A stretch of DNA of 64,000 bases from assembly GCF_004146235.1 (NCBI RefSeq), contig NZ_SELO01000006.1:1-64000 (forward strand), read 5' to 3'. A model generated the notes under the pieces. It did not search any database, was not told the origin of the DNA, and saw only the letters and a list, made by a program, of their open reading frames with translations. Positions 17,523 to 26,218 of this stretch are shown one piece after another. Source of the DNA: Tropicimonas sp. IMCC6043 (lineage in GTDB: Bacteria; Pseudomonadota; Alphaproteobacteria; Rhodobacterales; Rhodobacteraceae). A program made the position numbers and the translations under genes. Within the stretch, counting starts at the first letter, position 1, and every line of letters starts with the position of its first letter.

Positions 17523-18005
17523 ATGTCGGACGGGATCGACTACGGAAAGCTCATGCACAGGGCGATGCGGAGCCTGATCCAGGAGGTGCTCGGCGATGTC
17601 GCGAAGAACGGTCTGCCGGGGCAGCACCATTTCTTCATCACCTTCGACACGACCCATGAGGATGTCGCCATCGCCGACTGGCTCCGCGACCGTTACCCGG
17701 TCGAGATGACGGTGGTGCTGCAACACTGGTTCGACAACCTGGAGGTGAGCGATCAGGGCTTTTCGGTCACGCTCAATTTCGGCGAGTCGCCCGAGCCGCT
17801 CTACATCCCGTATGACGCGATCCACACCTTTGTGGACCCCTCGGTCGAGTTTGGCCTGCGCTTCGAGACGTCGCAGGACGAGGACGAGGATATGCCCGCA
17901 GCAGGCGAGCACGAGAACGCGTCGGCACATCCTGACGCGGACGACGAACCGGAGGATTCGGCGCAGGACGCCGAGATCGTCAGCCTCGACAGTTTCCGCA
18001 AATAG
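17523..18005 (+). CDS. sspB: SspB family ClpXP adaptor
   Basis: Predicted 160-residue adaptor that binds the tmRNA tag on stalled-translation products and delivers them to the ClpXP protease. The N-terminal substrate-binding domain has the alphaproteobacterial SspB pattern (QHHFFITFDT, PVEMTVVLQHWFDNL, ALDIPYDAI-like PLYIPYDAIHTF). An acidic, disordered linker (about 115-150) leads to a conserved C-terminal tail EIVSLDSFRK, which fits the ClpX-docking motif. ATG 17523 gives the usual N terminus. It lies about 1 kb from the ssrA gene that encodes the tag it should recognise and just before fumC. Confidence 0.9.
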   Translation: MSDGIDYGKLMHRAMRSLIQEVLGDVAKNGLPGQHHFFITFDTTHEDVAIADWLRDRYPVEMTVVLQHWFDNLEVSDQGFSVTLNFGESPEPLYIPYDAIHTFVDPSVEFGLRFETSQDEDEDMPAAGEHENASAHPDADDEPEDSAQDAEIVSLDSFRK

Positions 18006-18092
18006 ACACTGCTCCCTGCGGCGGCGCGTGACGTTGCTCCCGGCCCGCCCGGGCGCTAAAGCGCACTCGACAGTCACCCGGAGGATTTGCCC

Positions 18093-19490
18093 ATGTCCGC
18101 GACACGTACCGAAACAGACAGCTTCGGCCCGCTCGAAGTTCCCGCCGACAAGTATTGGGGAGCACAGACGCAGCGCTCGATCATGAATTTCCCGATCGGC
18201 TGGGAGAAACAGCCGGTGAAGATTGTCCGCGCGCTCGGTGTCATCAAGAAGGCCTGTGCGATGGCCAATGTCGCCAGCGGCAAGCTCGACGCGAAGCTCG
18301 GCGAGGCGATCCAGCAGGCCGCGCAGGAGGTCATCGACGGCAAGCTCGACGACAATTTCCCGCTTGTCGTCTGGCAGACCGGCTCGGGCACGCAATCGAA
18401 CATGAACGCCAACGAGGTGATCGCCAACCGCGCTATCGAGCTTCTGGGCGGCGTCATCGGCTCCAAGGACCCGGTGCACCCGAACGATCACTGCAACATG
18501 GGCCAGAGCTCCAACGACACCTTCCCGACCGCGATGCACATCGCCACCGCGATGCAGGCGCGCGACGTGCTGTTGCCCGGGCTGAAGAAGCTGCACGCGG
18601 CGCTAGAGAAGAAGGTCGCCGAGTTCGAAGGCATCATCAAGATCGGCCGCACCCACACCCAGGACGCGACCCCGATCAAGCTCAGCCAGGAATTCTCCGG
18701 CTATGTCCACCAGGTGGCGAAGTCGATCGAGCGGGTCGAGACCGCGCTTGGCGACATCTACGAACTGGCTCAGGGCGGCACCGCGGTCGGAACCGGGCTC
18801 AATACGGTCGAGGGCTGGGATGTAGAGGTCGCCGGCAACATGGCCGAGATCACCGGCCTGCCCTTCGTGCCGGCGCCCAACAAGATGGAGGCGCTGGCCG
18901 CGCATGACGCGATGGTGCAGATGTCCGGCACGCTGAAAACGGTCGCCGCCTCGCTCTTCAAGATCGCCCAGGACATCCGCTTCCTCGGCTCGGGCCCGCG
19001 CTGCGGCCTCGGCGAGCTGCTGCTGCCCGAAAACGAGCCCGGCTCTTCGATCATGCCCGGCAAGGTCAACCCGACCCAGTGCGAGGCGATGACCCAGGTC
19101 TGCTGCCATGTCATCGGCAACGACGCCGCCGTGGGCGTCGCCGGCACGCAGGGCAATTTCGAGCTCAACGTCTACAAGCCGATGATGGCCTATAACGTGC
19201 TGCAATCCATGCAGCTTCTGGGCGATGTCTGCTCGGCCTTCACCGACAACCTCGTCGTCGGGCTCAAGGCCGACCGCGAGCGGATCGAGAAGCTGCGCGA
19301 CGAATCGCTGATGCTGGTCACCGCGCTGGCGCCGACCATCGGCTACGACAACGCCACCAAGGTCGCCAAGACCGCGCACAAGAACCGCACCACGCTGAAG
19401 GAGGAGGCGATCGCCCTCGGCTTCGTGGATGCGGCGACCTTCGACGCCGTGGTGCGACCGGAGAACATGGTCGGGCCGAAACCGAAATAA
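18093..19490 (+). CDS. fumC: class II fumarate hydratase
   Basis: Predicted 465-residue cytoplasmic, iron-independent fumarase converting fumarate and L-malate in the TCA cycle. Signature [11 protein letters not shown] (about 316-326) is intact, as are [14 protein letters not shown] (about 96-109), [17 protein letters not shown] and [10 protein letters not shown]. Length is normal for the family. GGAGGA lies a few bases upstream of ATG 18093. It is 87 nt downstream of sspB, a neighbour relation common in Rhodobacterales. A strong hairpin terminator follows. Confidence 0.97.
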   Translation: MSATRTETDSFGPLEVPADKYWGAQTQRSIMNFPIGWEKQPVKIVRALGVIKKACAMANVASGKLDAKLGEAIQQAAQEVIDGKLDDNFPLVVWQTGSGTQSNMNANEVIANRAIELLGGVIGSKDPVHPNDHCNMGQSSNDTFPTAMHIATAMQARDVLLPGLKKLHAALEKKVAEFEGIIKIGRTHTQDATPIKLSQEFSGYVHQVAKSIERVETALGDIYELAQGGTAVGTGLNTVEGWDVEVAGNMAEITGLPFVPAPNKMEALAAHDAMVQMSGTLKTVAASLFKIAQDIRFLGSGPRCGLGELLLPENEPGSSIMPGKVNPTQCEAMTQVCCHVIGNDAAVGVAGTQGNFELNVYKPMMAYNVLQSMQLLGDVCSAFTDNLVVGLKADRERIEKLRDESLMLVTALAPTIGYDNATKVAKTAHKNRTTLKEEAIALGFVDAATFDAVVRPENMVGPKPK

Positions 19491-19516
19491 GCTCGCCGAC
19501 CACATGTGAAACTCAA

Positions 19517-19538
19517 ACAGGCGCCCGCGGGCGCCTGT
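19517..19538. terminator. bidirectional terminator between fumC and the VPLPA-CTERM gene
   Basis: A 9-bp perfect stem (ACAGGCGCC with GGCGCCTGT) and a CGCG loop. The minus strand continues TTTGAGTTTC and the plus strand CTGCTTTC. It sits 27 nt past fumC and 26 nt past the end of the convergent gene, so it can serve both. Confidence 0.75.
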
Positions 19539-19564
19539 CTGCTTTCTGGATGGCCGGTTCCGGC

Positions 19565-20905
19565 TCAGCCGCGGCGGCGGCGCAGGCCGAGGCCCACGAG
19601 CGCGCCCCCGAGCAGCAGCACGCTCGCCGGCAGCGGAACGGCCGGCACGAAGTCCGAGAGCTCCAGTGTCCCATCGTTGAAGACGAAGCGCTCGAAATTC
19701 GTCAAATCGACGTCGAAACCGCCGACTGTGGCGGAAAAGTTCAGCGTCAGAACGTTTGAAAGGAAAGTTGCGCCGGCGATGTCGGCGATGTCGAAGTTGA
19801 AAATGGCGGTGTCGACATCGTCGCCGCCGTCGAACAGATCTGCAAATCCGTCGCTGCCGTAGAAGGCACTTTCGAAGGCGAGCGTGTCGGTGTCAGCGCC
19901 GAAATCGGACAAACCGACGATCTCGGCGCCGTCGAAGAGGTGCAACCGGTCCGCGCCCTCGCCCAGCAGCAACGCGATGCCGCCGGTGCCGGCGATCCGG
20001 CCACTGTTGTAGATAGCTTGCGCGCCGGTATTTGCCGCTTCCCCGTTCGGGTTGCCTTCCGTATCGAAGCCGGTTTCGACAATGATGCCTTCGACCCCCT
20101 CGATCAGACCGGCATTGGTAATTTCGCTGTCGCCGCCGGCATCGAAATCGATCGCCGCCTCGCCCGCGGCGGTGATCGAGGCGGCTGCATGGTTGATGAT
20201 CATTCCATCGTCGATATCGATGCCGTCCCCGCCCGGCCCGCTGCTGGCGATGGTGCCGAAATTCTCGAGGAAGGCGTCGGTGCCGACCTGCACCGCGTCC
20301 TCAAAGGCGGAGATGGCGCCCATATTGGTCAGCGTCGCGAAATCGCCGGCCTCGAAACCTTCATTGCCGGCGAGAATTGTCCCGGTTGCGGTGTTTTCGA
20401 GCCAGACATTGTCGCCAACGGTGATCGCTTTGTCGGCGGCGTCGATCAGCCCCTCGTTCGTTATCGACACGACCGAGGAATCGGCGGCATCCTCGGTCTG
20501 GATGGCGTCATCCCCGGCCGTGATCGTGCCGGTATTGGTGATCGAGAATCCGCCGGCGGCCTTGATCGCGTCTCCGTCGCCCGAAATGGTCCCGGTGTTG
20601 TTGACCGTCAGTCCGTCGGCATCATCGAACTCGATGGCACGATTGCCTGTGCTGGCAATGTCGCCTTCGTTGAGGATGCTGACATTGGCGCCGGAGCCGG
20701 TCATGGCATCGGAACTTGTTGCGGTGACGGAGGACCCGGTGGTCACCGTGATGTCGATATTGTCGGCATCGTCCGATATCGGATCGAGACCTGTTCCGGT
20801 GCAGGTGTAGACAGTTCCGGCGACCGCGCAGGGCGTCGCGCCGGCCTGGACCGGAATCAGCGGCAGCGAAAGGATGGCAGCGGAAGAAAGAAGAAGACGG
20901 AGCAT
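19565..20905 (-). CDS. secreted repeat protein with VPLPA-CTERM anchor
   Basis: Predicted 446-residue exported protein. A signal peptide (about 1-22, ending VQA) is followed by roughly 300 residues rich in Gly, Asp, Asn, Thr and Ile with recurring INEG/NTGTI-type units, which suggests a right-handed beta-helix. A second domain (about 320-420) is acidic with DGGDDVDTA-type turns. The C terminus is VPLPAS, a hydrophobic helix, then GLRRRRG: a VPLPA-CTERM sorting signal processed by an exosortase. It should end up at the cell surface or in an exopolysaccharide matrix. No exosortase gene is in the window. The function is unknown. Confidence 0.85.
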   Translation of the reverse strand: MLRLLLSSAAILSLPLIPVQAGATPCAVAGTVYTCTGTGLDPISDDADNIDITVTTGSSVTATSSDAMTGSGANVSILNEGDIASTGNRAIEFDDADGLTVNNTGTISGDGDAIKAAGGFSITNTGTITAGDDAIQTEDAADSSVVSITNEGLIDAADKAITVGDNVWLENTATGTILAGNEGFEAGDFATLTNMGAISAFEDAVQVGTDAFLENFGTIASSGPGGDGIDIDDGMIINHAAASITAAGEAAIDFDAGGDSEITNAGLIEGVEGIIVETGFDTEGNPNGEAANTGAQAIYNSGRIAGTGGIALLLGEGADRLHLFDGAEIVGLSDFGADTDTLAFESAFYGSDGFADLFDGGDDVDTAIFNFDIADIAGATFLSNVLTLNFSATVGGFDVDLTNFERFVFNDGTLELSDFVPAVPLPASVLLLGGALVGLGLRRRRG

Positions 20906-21065
20906 GCGGAATCCATTGGGTTAACGAAAGATGCTGGAGCGGTAGCCAAACCACGGTTTTCGGTCAAAGCCCCGCCCCGAAATGTCGCAAAAATTTCACA
21001 GATCCGCTTCTTCCGGCGGCAGCACCGGGTTAGGGTAGTGCGACCGGGAAAGCACTAGCATCGAC

Positions 21066-21260
21066 ATGGCAAAGCTCGTCAATCTCAACAAGGCCCGCAA
21101 GGATCGCGCCCGCACGGCGGCTCGCGAGCGGGCAGACCGGAACGCTGCAATCCACGGATTGACCAAGGCCGAGAAGAAACGCGCCCGCGCAGAGGAGGAC
21201 CGCGCCTCCCTCGCGCATGAGGCCGGCCGGCTGGCCCCCGGCGAGCCCTCCGAAGACTAG
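21066..21260 (+). CDS. DUF4169 family small basic protein
   Basis: Predicted 64-residue, highly charged protein beginning MAKLVNLNKARKDRAR, the usual opening of DUF4169 proteins, followed by a long helix rich in Arg, Lys, Ala and Glu. Such proteins are common in Rhodobacterales, often near fumC, and have no known function. The ribosome site is weak. Here it is separated from fumC by the reversed VPLPA-CTERM gene. Confidence 0.8.
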   Translation: MAKLVNLNKARKDRARTAARERADRNAAIHGLTKAEKKRARAEEDRASLAHEAGRLAPGEPSED

Positions 21261-21405
21261 GGCATTTCCGCCACAAATCAGACCCTTGCAGAAGATCCGG
21301 ATTGTCCGCCGCAGGATTGCGGGCAAATCTCGACGGCAAGAACAGAATGGCGCAAGGCGCCGCCGCCCAAAGGGCGGATCGAGGCAGGATCGGCAAGGCA
21401 GGGGC

Positions 21406-22098
21406 ATGGAACGCGTCCCCGGAAAAGCATTCGCACGGGCCCGGCCCGTGGCGACGCCGCGGCAGGTACCGCGGCCTTTCGTGCTTGCGCCCGGAATGCG
21501 CACCGACCTCCAAGAGGCGCCGCTTCAGCCCGGCGCCTGGTTGCAAGCCGCCGTGCCGGCCGAGGCCCGCATCATGACACCCGCAGGGCCGCGCGCCGCC
21601 GGGTTGCTGGAGCCGGGCGACGAGGTCCTGACGATCGACGACGGTGCGCTGCCGCTGGCATGGGTCGGACGACGGGCGGTAACGGCGCGGCAGATGGCGG
21701 AGCGGCCGGAACTCGGACCGGTGGAGATCCCACGCAACGCCTTTGGCGGCGGCAGCCCGCGGGTGCCGCTGCGCCTCTCGCCCCGCGCGGGGATACATCT
21801 GGTGCTGCCGGGGGGGCCGAAGGTCGGCGTGCTCATCGAGGCGCACGAGATGGTTGGACTCTGCGGTATCCGCCCGGCCCCGGCGCGGGCCGTCACCTAC
21901 GTCCAACTCCTGCCAGAGCGCCACGCCATAGTGGTTGTCGACGGCCTGCCCGTCGAGAGTTTTCACCCCGCGGCGCTGACCCCAGTGCCGGAGAACCGGC
22001 GACAGCGGGCCGAGGTGCTTGCCCGTTTCCCGGAACTGGAACACGGGCTCGATCGCTATGGTCCCGAGGTCCGGCTGCGCGCAGGGCGGAAGCGATGA
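21406..22098 (+). CDS. Hint-domain (hedgehog/intein-like) protein
   Basis: Predicted 230-residue protein. From about residue 55 it has the pattern of a Rhodobacterales Hint_2 domain: ARIMTPAGPRAAGLLEPGDEVLTIDDG, WVGRRAVTARQM, PVEIPRNAFGGG, LRLSPRAGIHL and a late VESFHP. Hint domains can self-splice or self-cleave proteins, but the usual leading Cys or Ser after the first strand is not evident here (Ala-Arg-Ile), so activity is doubtful. ATG 21406 is preferred; the frame stays open upstream without support. Its stop overlaps the next start by 4 nt. Confidence 0.75.
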   Translation: MERVPGKAFARARPVATPRQVPRPFVLAPGMRTDLQEAPLQPGAWLQAAVPAEARIMTPAGPRAAGLLEPGDEVLTIDDGALPLAWVGRRAVTARQMAERPELGPVEIPRNAFGGGSPRVPLRLSPRAGIHLVLPGGPKVGVLIEAHEMVGLCGIRPAPARAVTYVQLLPERHAIVVVDGLPVESFHPAALTPVPENRRQRAEVLARFPELEHGLDRYGPEVRLRAGRKR

Positions 22099-22328
22099 GC
22101 CGGCCGGTCAAGCACTCGTTGACACTCTCGGGCCACCGGACCAGCGTCTCGCTCGAAGACGAGTTCTGGCTGGCGTTCCGCGAGATCGCCCGCGATCGTG
22201 GCCAGGCGGTCAACGCACTGGCCGCCGAGATCGACCGCGCGCGCGGCCTCGAGATGGGGCTGGCCTCGGCGATCCGGCTCTTCGTGCTCCGCGAGCTTCA
22301 GATGAAGCTGGCAGAGCGGACGCCCTGA
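22095..22328 (+). CDS. ribbon-helix-helix domain protein
   Basis: Predicted 77-residue protein. SLTLSGHRTSVSLEDEFWLAFREIARDRG matches the ribbon-helix-helix (RHH_4) DNA-binding fold, with the strand residues HRTSVSLE and two helices. These proteins are thought to act as small repressors, but targets are unknown. The ATG overlaps the Hint gene stop (ATGA), so the two are probably translated from one message; the DUF4169-Hint-RHH order forms a small plus-strand unit. Confidence 0.82.
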   Translation: MSRPVKHSLTLSGHRTSVSLEDEFWLAFREIARDRGQAVNALAAEIDRARGLEMGLASAIRLFVLRELQMKLAERTP

Positions 22329-22479
22329 CCCGGCGCGGCTGGAGCAGGCAGCGGGCGAGGATCAGGGGGGCGTAGCGGGCGAACCAGCTGAGGAGCGGCG
22401 GCACAGCAAGAAACCCCACAATCTCCGCCCACCAGGCCGCGACACCGGCAATGGCCCAGCCGATCGCCCAGGTGATCAT
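22210..22479 (-). CDS. possible small membrane protein
   Basis: Possible 89-residue protein on the minus strand. The first 50 residues are strongly hydrophobic with many Trp (MITWAIGWAIAGVAAWW, then a second hydrophobic helix), and the rest is basic and low in complexity. AAGGGG lies 11 nt before its ATG. It overlaps the ribbon-helix-helix gene on the other strand by 119 bp, which counts against the full length. It may be real only in its N-terminal part, or be a remnant. Confidence 0.3.
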   Translation of the reverse strand: MITWAIGWAIAGVAAWWAEIVGFLAVPPLLSWFARYAPLILARCLLQPRRVRASALPASSEARGARRAGSPRPAPSRGRARGRSRRPVR

Positions 22480-22794
22480 AAGGGCGGCCCCTTTGCAGCG
22501 GCAGTAGCGTCGCCGGATAGAGCGCCGCGATTGCCGGCCCTTTCGCGGGCCGCATCACGCCTCGCAGCGCCCCGGACCGGCCATATACCCAGAGCGCGCG
22601 CAAGGCTTGCAAATAGGTCTGCAGGAGCCCGCACTCCATCTCGCCCGGAACCTGCCAGGCATAGGCGCCGTCGCGCGCGCTGGCTTCGACATGGACGAAC
22701 AGCGCGACATCGCGGCCTGCGCGCCGGCTTCCTTGCGGTAGAGCTCCCGGCGCCGCTGCGGGGTGCCGCAGCAGGGCGGACTTTGGCGGCCGGC
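22329..22794. other. 466-bp stretch without a confident gene
   Basis: Between the RHH stop and the dehydrogenase stop. On the minus strand two overlapping frames have coding-like codon use: one from about 22740 to 22480 (segments DVALFVHVEASARDGAY and GLLQTYLQALRALWVYG) and then, in another frame, the hydrophobic frame at 22479-22210. This could be one decayed gene with a frameshift, or chance in GC-rich DNA. I recognise neither product. Confidence 0.4.
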
Positions 22795-23667
22795 CTAGCC
22801 GATTTCCCGGAGCCGCTTGAAGAGCGAGGAGGTGTCCCACCGCCCGCCGCCCATCTTCTGAACGTCCTTGTAGAACTGGTCGACCAGCGCCGTCACCGGC
22901 AGGCTCGCCCCCACCTCGTCGGCGGTCGAGAGGCAGATCTTCAAGTCCTTGCGCATCCAGTCCACGGCAAAGCCGTGGTCGAAATGGTCGTCCAGCATCG
23001 TCTTGTAGCGGTTGGACATCTGCCAGGAGCCCGCCGCGCCCTGGCTGATCACCTCGACCACCGCCTGACCGTCGAGCCCCGCGGCCTCGGCGAAATGCAG
23101 TGCCTCGCTGAGCCCCTGCACCAGCCCGGCAATCGCGATCTGGTTACACATCTTGGTCATCTGGCCGGCGCCGCTCTCGCCGAGCCGCCGGCAGATGTTG
23201 GCATAGGCGGCGATCACCGCTTCGGCGCGCTGATACGCGCTCTCGTCGCCACCGCACATGACGGAAAGCGCGCCGTTCTCGGCCCCCGCCTGCCCGCCGG
23301 AAATCGGCGCGTCGATGAAGGAGACCTGCCGAGCACGAGCAGCCGCATACATCTCTCGCGTTACCGCCGCCGAGACGGTGGTGTGGTCCACGAAAACCGA
23401 CCCCGGCGCCATCCCCGCCAGGGCCCCGTCCTCGCCGGTGCAGACCTGCCGCAGATCATCGTCATTGCCGACGCAGGACATCACGAAATCCGCCCCCGCC
23501 GCCGCCGCCGCCGGCGTCGCCTCCATTGCGCCGCCATGCTCGGCCACCCACGCCTCCGCCTTCGCCGCGGTCCGGTTGTAGACCGTTACCGAATGTCCCG
23601 CGCGCGCCAGATGTCCGGCCATCGGATATCCCATAACGCCCAAGCCCAGAAACGCTACTTTCGCCAT
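22795..23667 (-). CDS. 3-hydroxyisobutyrate / 2-hydroxy-3-oxopropionate dehydrogenase family
   Basis: Predicted 290-residue NAD(P)-dependent beta-hydroxyacid dehydrogenase. The Rossmann motif is GLGVMGYPMA (8-17). DAPISGGQAGAENG (119-132) is the substrate-binding signature, and Lys172 in GAGQMTKMCNQ is the catalytic lysine. The C-terminal helical domain includes KDLKICLSTADEVG. It probably interconverts tartronate semialdehyde or a similar short hydroxyacid; the sequence does not settle which. It is divergent from the acylase gene, 82 nt apart. Confidence 0.88.
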   Translation of the reverse strand: MAKVAFLGLGVMGYPMAGHLARAGHSVTVYNRTAAKAEAWVAEHGGAMEATPAAAAAGADFVMSCVGNDDDLRQVCTGEDGALAGMAPGSVFVDHTTVSAAVTREMYAAARARQVSFIDAPISGGQAGAENGALSVMCGGDESAYQRAEAVIAAYANICRRLGESGAGQMTKMCNQIAIAGLVQGLSEALHFAEAAGLDGQAVVEVISQGAAGSWQMSNRYKTMLDDHFDHGFAVDWMRKDLKICLSTADEVGASLPVTALVDQFYKDVQKMGGGRWDTSSLFKRLREIG

Positions 23668-23748
23668 GTCTTTCCCCTCATTCGTCCTTGCTCTAGGTTC
23701 CGTTCAGACCTACCCGGCTCAGCGCGCAGGTCAATTGAAAGGAGCAGG

Positions 23749-26208
23749 ATGGAACGGGTCTTCCGCTGGACTTTGCGGATCGTGATGCTCGTGCTCGGAC
23801 TCGTCGGGGTCGGCGCCGTGCTCGTCTATTTCTTCGCCAGCCGCTCCCTGCCCGACTACGATGCGTCCTGGACGGTCGACGGGCTCACAGCCCCGGTCGA
23901 GATCGTGCGCGACACCGCCGACGTGCCCCATATTTTCGGGGAAACCGACGGGGACGTGCTTTTTGGACTTGGCCTTGCCCACGCGCAGGACCGGCTCTGG
24001 CAGATGACGATGCTGCGCCGCACCGCGCAGGGCCGGCTCTCCGAACTCTTTGGCGCCCGCACCGTGAAGACCGACGAACTCCTCCGCCGGCTCGACCTCT
24101 ACCGCGCCGCCGATGCCTCGTTGGCAGCGCTCAGCGCCGAAGCGCGGGAGGCGCTGCGCGCCTATGCCGCCGGTGTCAACGCCTGGATCGAGATCGTCAA
24201 CGCCGAGGCGCTTGGCCGCGGCGCCCCGGAGTTCTTCCTGTTCTCGCCCGAGATCGCGCCGTGGCAGCCAGCGGATTCGATCGCCATCCTAAAACTCATG
24301 GCGCTCGACCTCACGCCACACATGCAGAACGAGATCCTTCGCGCCTCGGCGTCCCTGGTCCTGCCGCCCGAGCGACTGATCGACCTTCTGCCCGACGTGC
24401 CGGGCACGGCCAGCATGGGCACGGCCGAATACGGGGCGCTCTTCCCCGAAGGCCATCACGTCGCCTCCCTGCCCCCCTGGCCCGCAGATCCGCTCACGCC
24501 AATCAGCGCCCCTCGCCTGTCGGGCGCCTCCAACGCCTGGGCCGCCGCCCCGGCCCGCTCCGCCGCGGGTGCGGCGCTGATGGCCAACGACCCGCATCTG
24601 GGCCTCTCCGCGCCCTCGATCTGGTATCTCGCCCGACTGGAACTCGCCAGCGGCGGGGTGATCGGCGCCACTATCCCCGGCGTGCCCGCGGTCATCGCCG
24701 GTCGCTCCGAGCGGCTCGGCTGGAGCCTCACCTATTCCTATGCCGACGATCAGGACCTGTTCATGGAAGAGCTGAACCCAGCCGATGCGCAGAGCTACCG
24801 TACGCCGGAGGGCTGGAAGGACTTCCGCACCGAGCGCTCGATCATCCAGGTGAAGGATGCCGAGCCGGTCACCATCACCTTGCGCTGGTCCGAGAACGGC
24901 CCAGTCCTGCCCGGAAGCCATTTCGGACTCGAAGGCGTGACGCCTCCCGGGCATGTGGCCGCGCTCGCCTGGACCGGGCTTTCCGAGACCGACACCTCAT
25001 TCCAGGCAATGCTGGAGCTGATGCAGGCCGGCAGCATAGACGAGGCAATCGCGGCGGGGGGCCGTCACGTCGCGCCCGCGGTCAACATGGTGCTGGCCGA
25101 CCGCGACGGCGTCGCACTACAACTCATGGGCGCCCTGCCGGCGCGCGACCCGGGCCATGTCGGCCTCGGCCGCATTCCGTCGCTTGGCTGGCAGGAGCAG
25201 AATCGCTGGCAAGGCATCCTGCCCTACGAGACCAATCCGCGGCTGCGCGATCCGGCCGGCGGAATCGTCGGCAATACCAACAACAAGACGATCGACCGGC
25301 CGTTTCCGGAGCATGTGAGCTATCTCTGGGGCGACACGCAACGCATCCAGCGCTGGCAGAAACTCATGGCCGAGCGCGAGGTCCACACTCGCGAGAGCTT
25401 CATCGCCGCTCAGCTCGACACGGTCTCCTTCACCGCGCGCTCGCTGCTGCCGCTGATCGCCCGCGACCTCTGGTATACCGGCGAAGCCGCCCCCGAGGGC
25501 ACGCCGGAGCGTCAGCGGCAGAAGGCGCTCGAGATGCTGGCAAACTGGAACGGCGAGATGAACGAGCACCTGCCGGAGCCGCTGATCTACGCCGCCTGGC
25601 TCCGGCAGTTGCAGCGCAAGCTGATCGTCGATGACCTCGGCCCGCTGGCCGATGCCTTCACCCATCCCGAACCGCTGTTTATCGAGCGGGTCTTCCGCGA
25701 CATCGACGGTGCCTCGGCCTGGTGCGACATCCGCCAGTCCACCATGGTCGAAACCTGTTCCGACACCGCCCGCATCGCGCTCGACGAGGCGCTTCTCTGG
25801 ATCGGCGAGACCTATGGCAGCGCGCTCGAGAGCCTCCGCTGGGGCGATGCCCACGAGGCGCACCATGACCACCAGGTGCTGGGAGAGATGCCGGTTCTGA
25901 AATGGTTCGTGAACATCCGGCAGTCGACCTCCGGCGGCGACAACACGCTGCAACGCGCGCTCACCGCCGGCACCGGCCAGGAGCCCTTCGCCAATGTCCA
26001 CGCCGCGGGCTATCGCGGTGTCTATGATTTCGCCGATCCCGATTCCTCGGTCTTCATCATCGCCACCGGCCAGTCAGGCCACCCGCTGAGCCGGCACTAT
26101 GACGATCTCGGCGAACTCTGGCGGCGCGGCGAATACATCCCGATGACGCTCGACCCGGAACTGGCGCGTGCGGGCGCGGTCGGGGTCACGCGACTGGAGC
26201 CGCGATAG
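23749..26208 (+). CDS. penicillin acylase family N-terminal nucleophile hydrolase
   Basis: Predicted 819-residue amidase precursor. A signal anchor (about 5-30) leads to the periplasm. The alpha region begins PVEIVRDTADVPHIFGETDGDVLFGLG and the beta chain begins after autocleavage at Ala260-Ser261, giving SNAWAAAP, with Ser as nucleophile; NDPHLGL follows. AVNMVLADRDG and NTNNKTIDRPFP supply the usual active-site neighbourhood. Family members hydrolyse amide bonds in beta-lactams, acyl-homoserine lactones or other amides, so the substrate here is open; quorum quenching is one possibility. AAAGGAGC precedes ATG 23749. Confidence 0.9.
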   Translation: MERVFRWTLRIVMLVLGLVGVGAVLVYFFASRSLPDYDASWTVDGLTAPVEIVRDTADVPHIFGETDGDVLFGLGLAHAQDRLWQMTMLRRTAQGRLSELFGARTVKTDELLRRLDLYRAADASLAALSAEAREALRAYAAGVNAWIEIVNAEALGRGAPEFFLFSPEIAPWQPADSIAILKLMALDLTPHMQNEILRASASLVLPPERLIDLLPDVPGTASMGTAEYGALFPEGHHVASLPPWPADPLTPISAPRLSGASNAWAAAPARSAAGAALMANDPHLGLSAPSIWYLARLELASGGVIGATIPGVPAVIAGRSERLGWSLTYSYADDQDLFMEELNPADAQSYRTPEGWKDFRTERSIIQVKDAEPVTITLRWSENGPVLPGSHFGLEGVTPPGHVAALAWTGLSETDTSFQAMLELMQAGSIDEAIAAGGRHVAPAVNMVLADRDGVALQLMGALPARDPGHVGLGRIPSLGWQEQNRWQGILPYETNPRLRDPAGGIVGNTNNKTIDRPFPEHVSYLWGDTQRIQRWQKLMAEREVHTRESFIAAQLDTVSFTARSLLPLIARDLWYTGEAAPEGTPERQRQKALEMLANWNGEMNEHLPEPLIYAAWLRQLQRKLIVDDLGPLADAFTHPEPLFIERVFRDIDGASAWCDIRQSTMVETCSDTARIALDEALLWIGETYGSALESLRWGDAHEAHHDHQVLGEMPVLKWFVNIRQSTSGGDNTLQRALTAGTGQEPFANVHAAGYRGVYDFADPDSSVFIIATGQSGHPLSRHYDDLGELWRRGEYIPMTLDPELARAGAVGVTRLEPR

Positions 26209-26218
26209 CGGCGCAGCG

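Noticed and set aside
16665-18596. Minus-strand open frame of 643 codons across the NTF2-like, sspB and fumC genes
   Set aside because: It is antisense to three recognisable genes, with no ribosome site and no domain.
22531-23748. N-terminal extension of the penicillin acylase frame
   Set aside because: The extension runs antisense through the hydroxyacid dehydrogenase gene; ATG 23749 has a strong ribosome site and begins a signal anchor.
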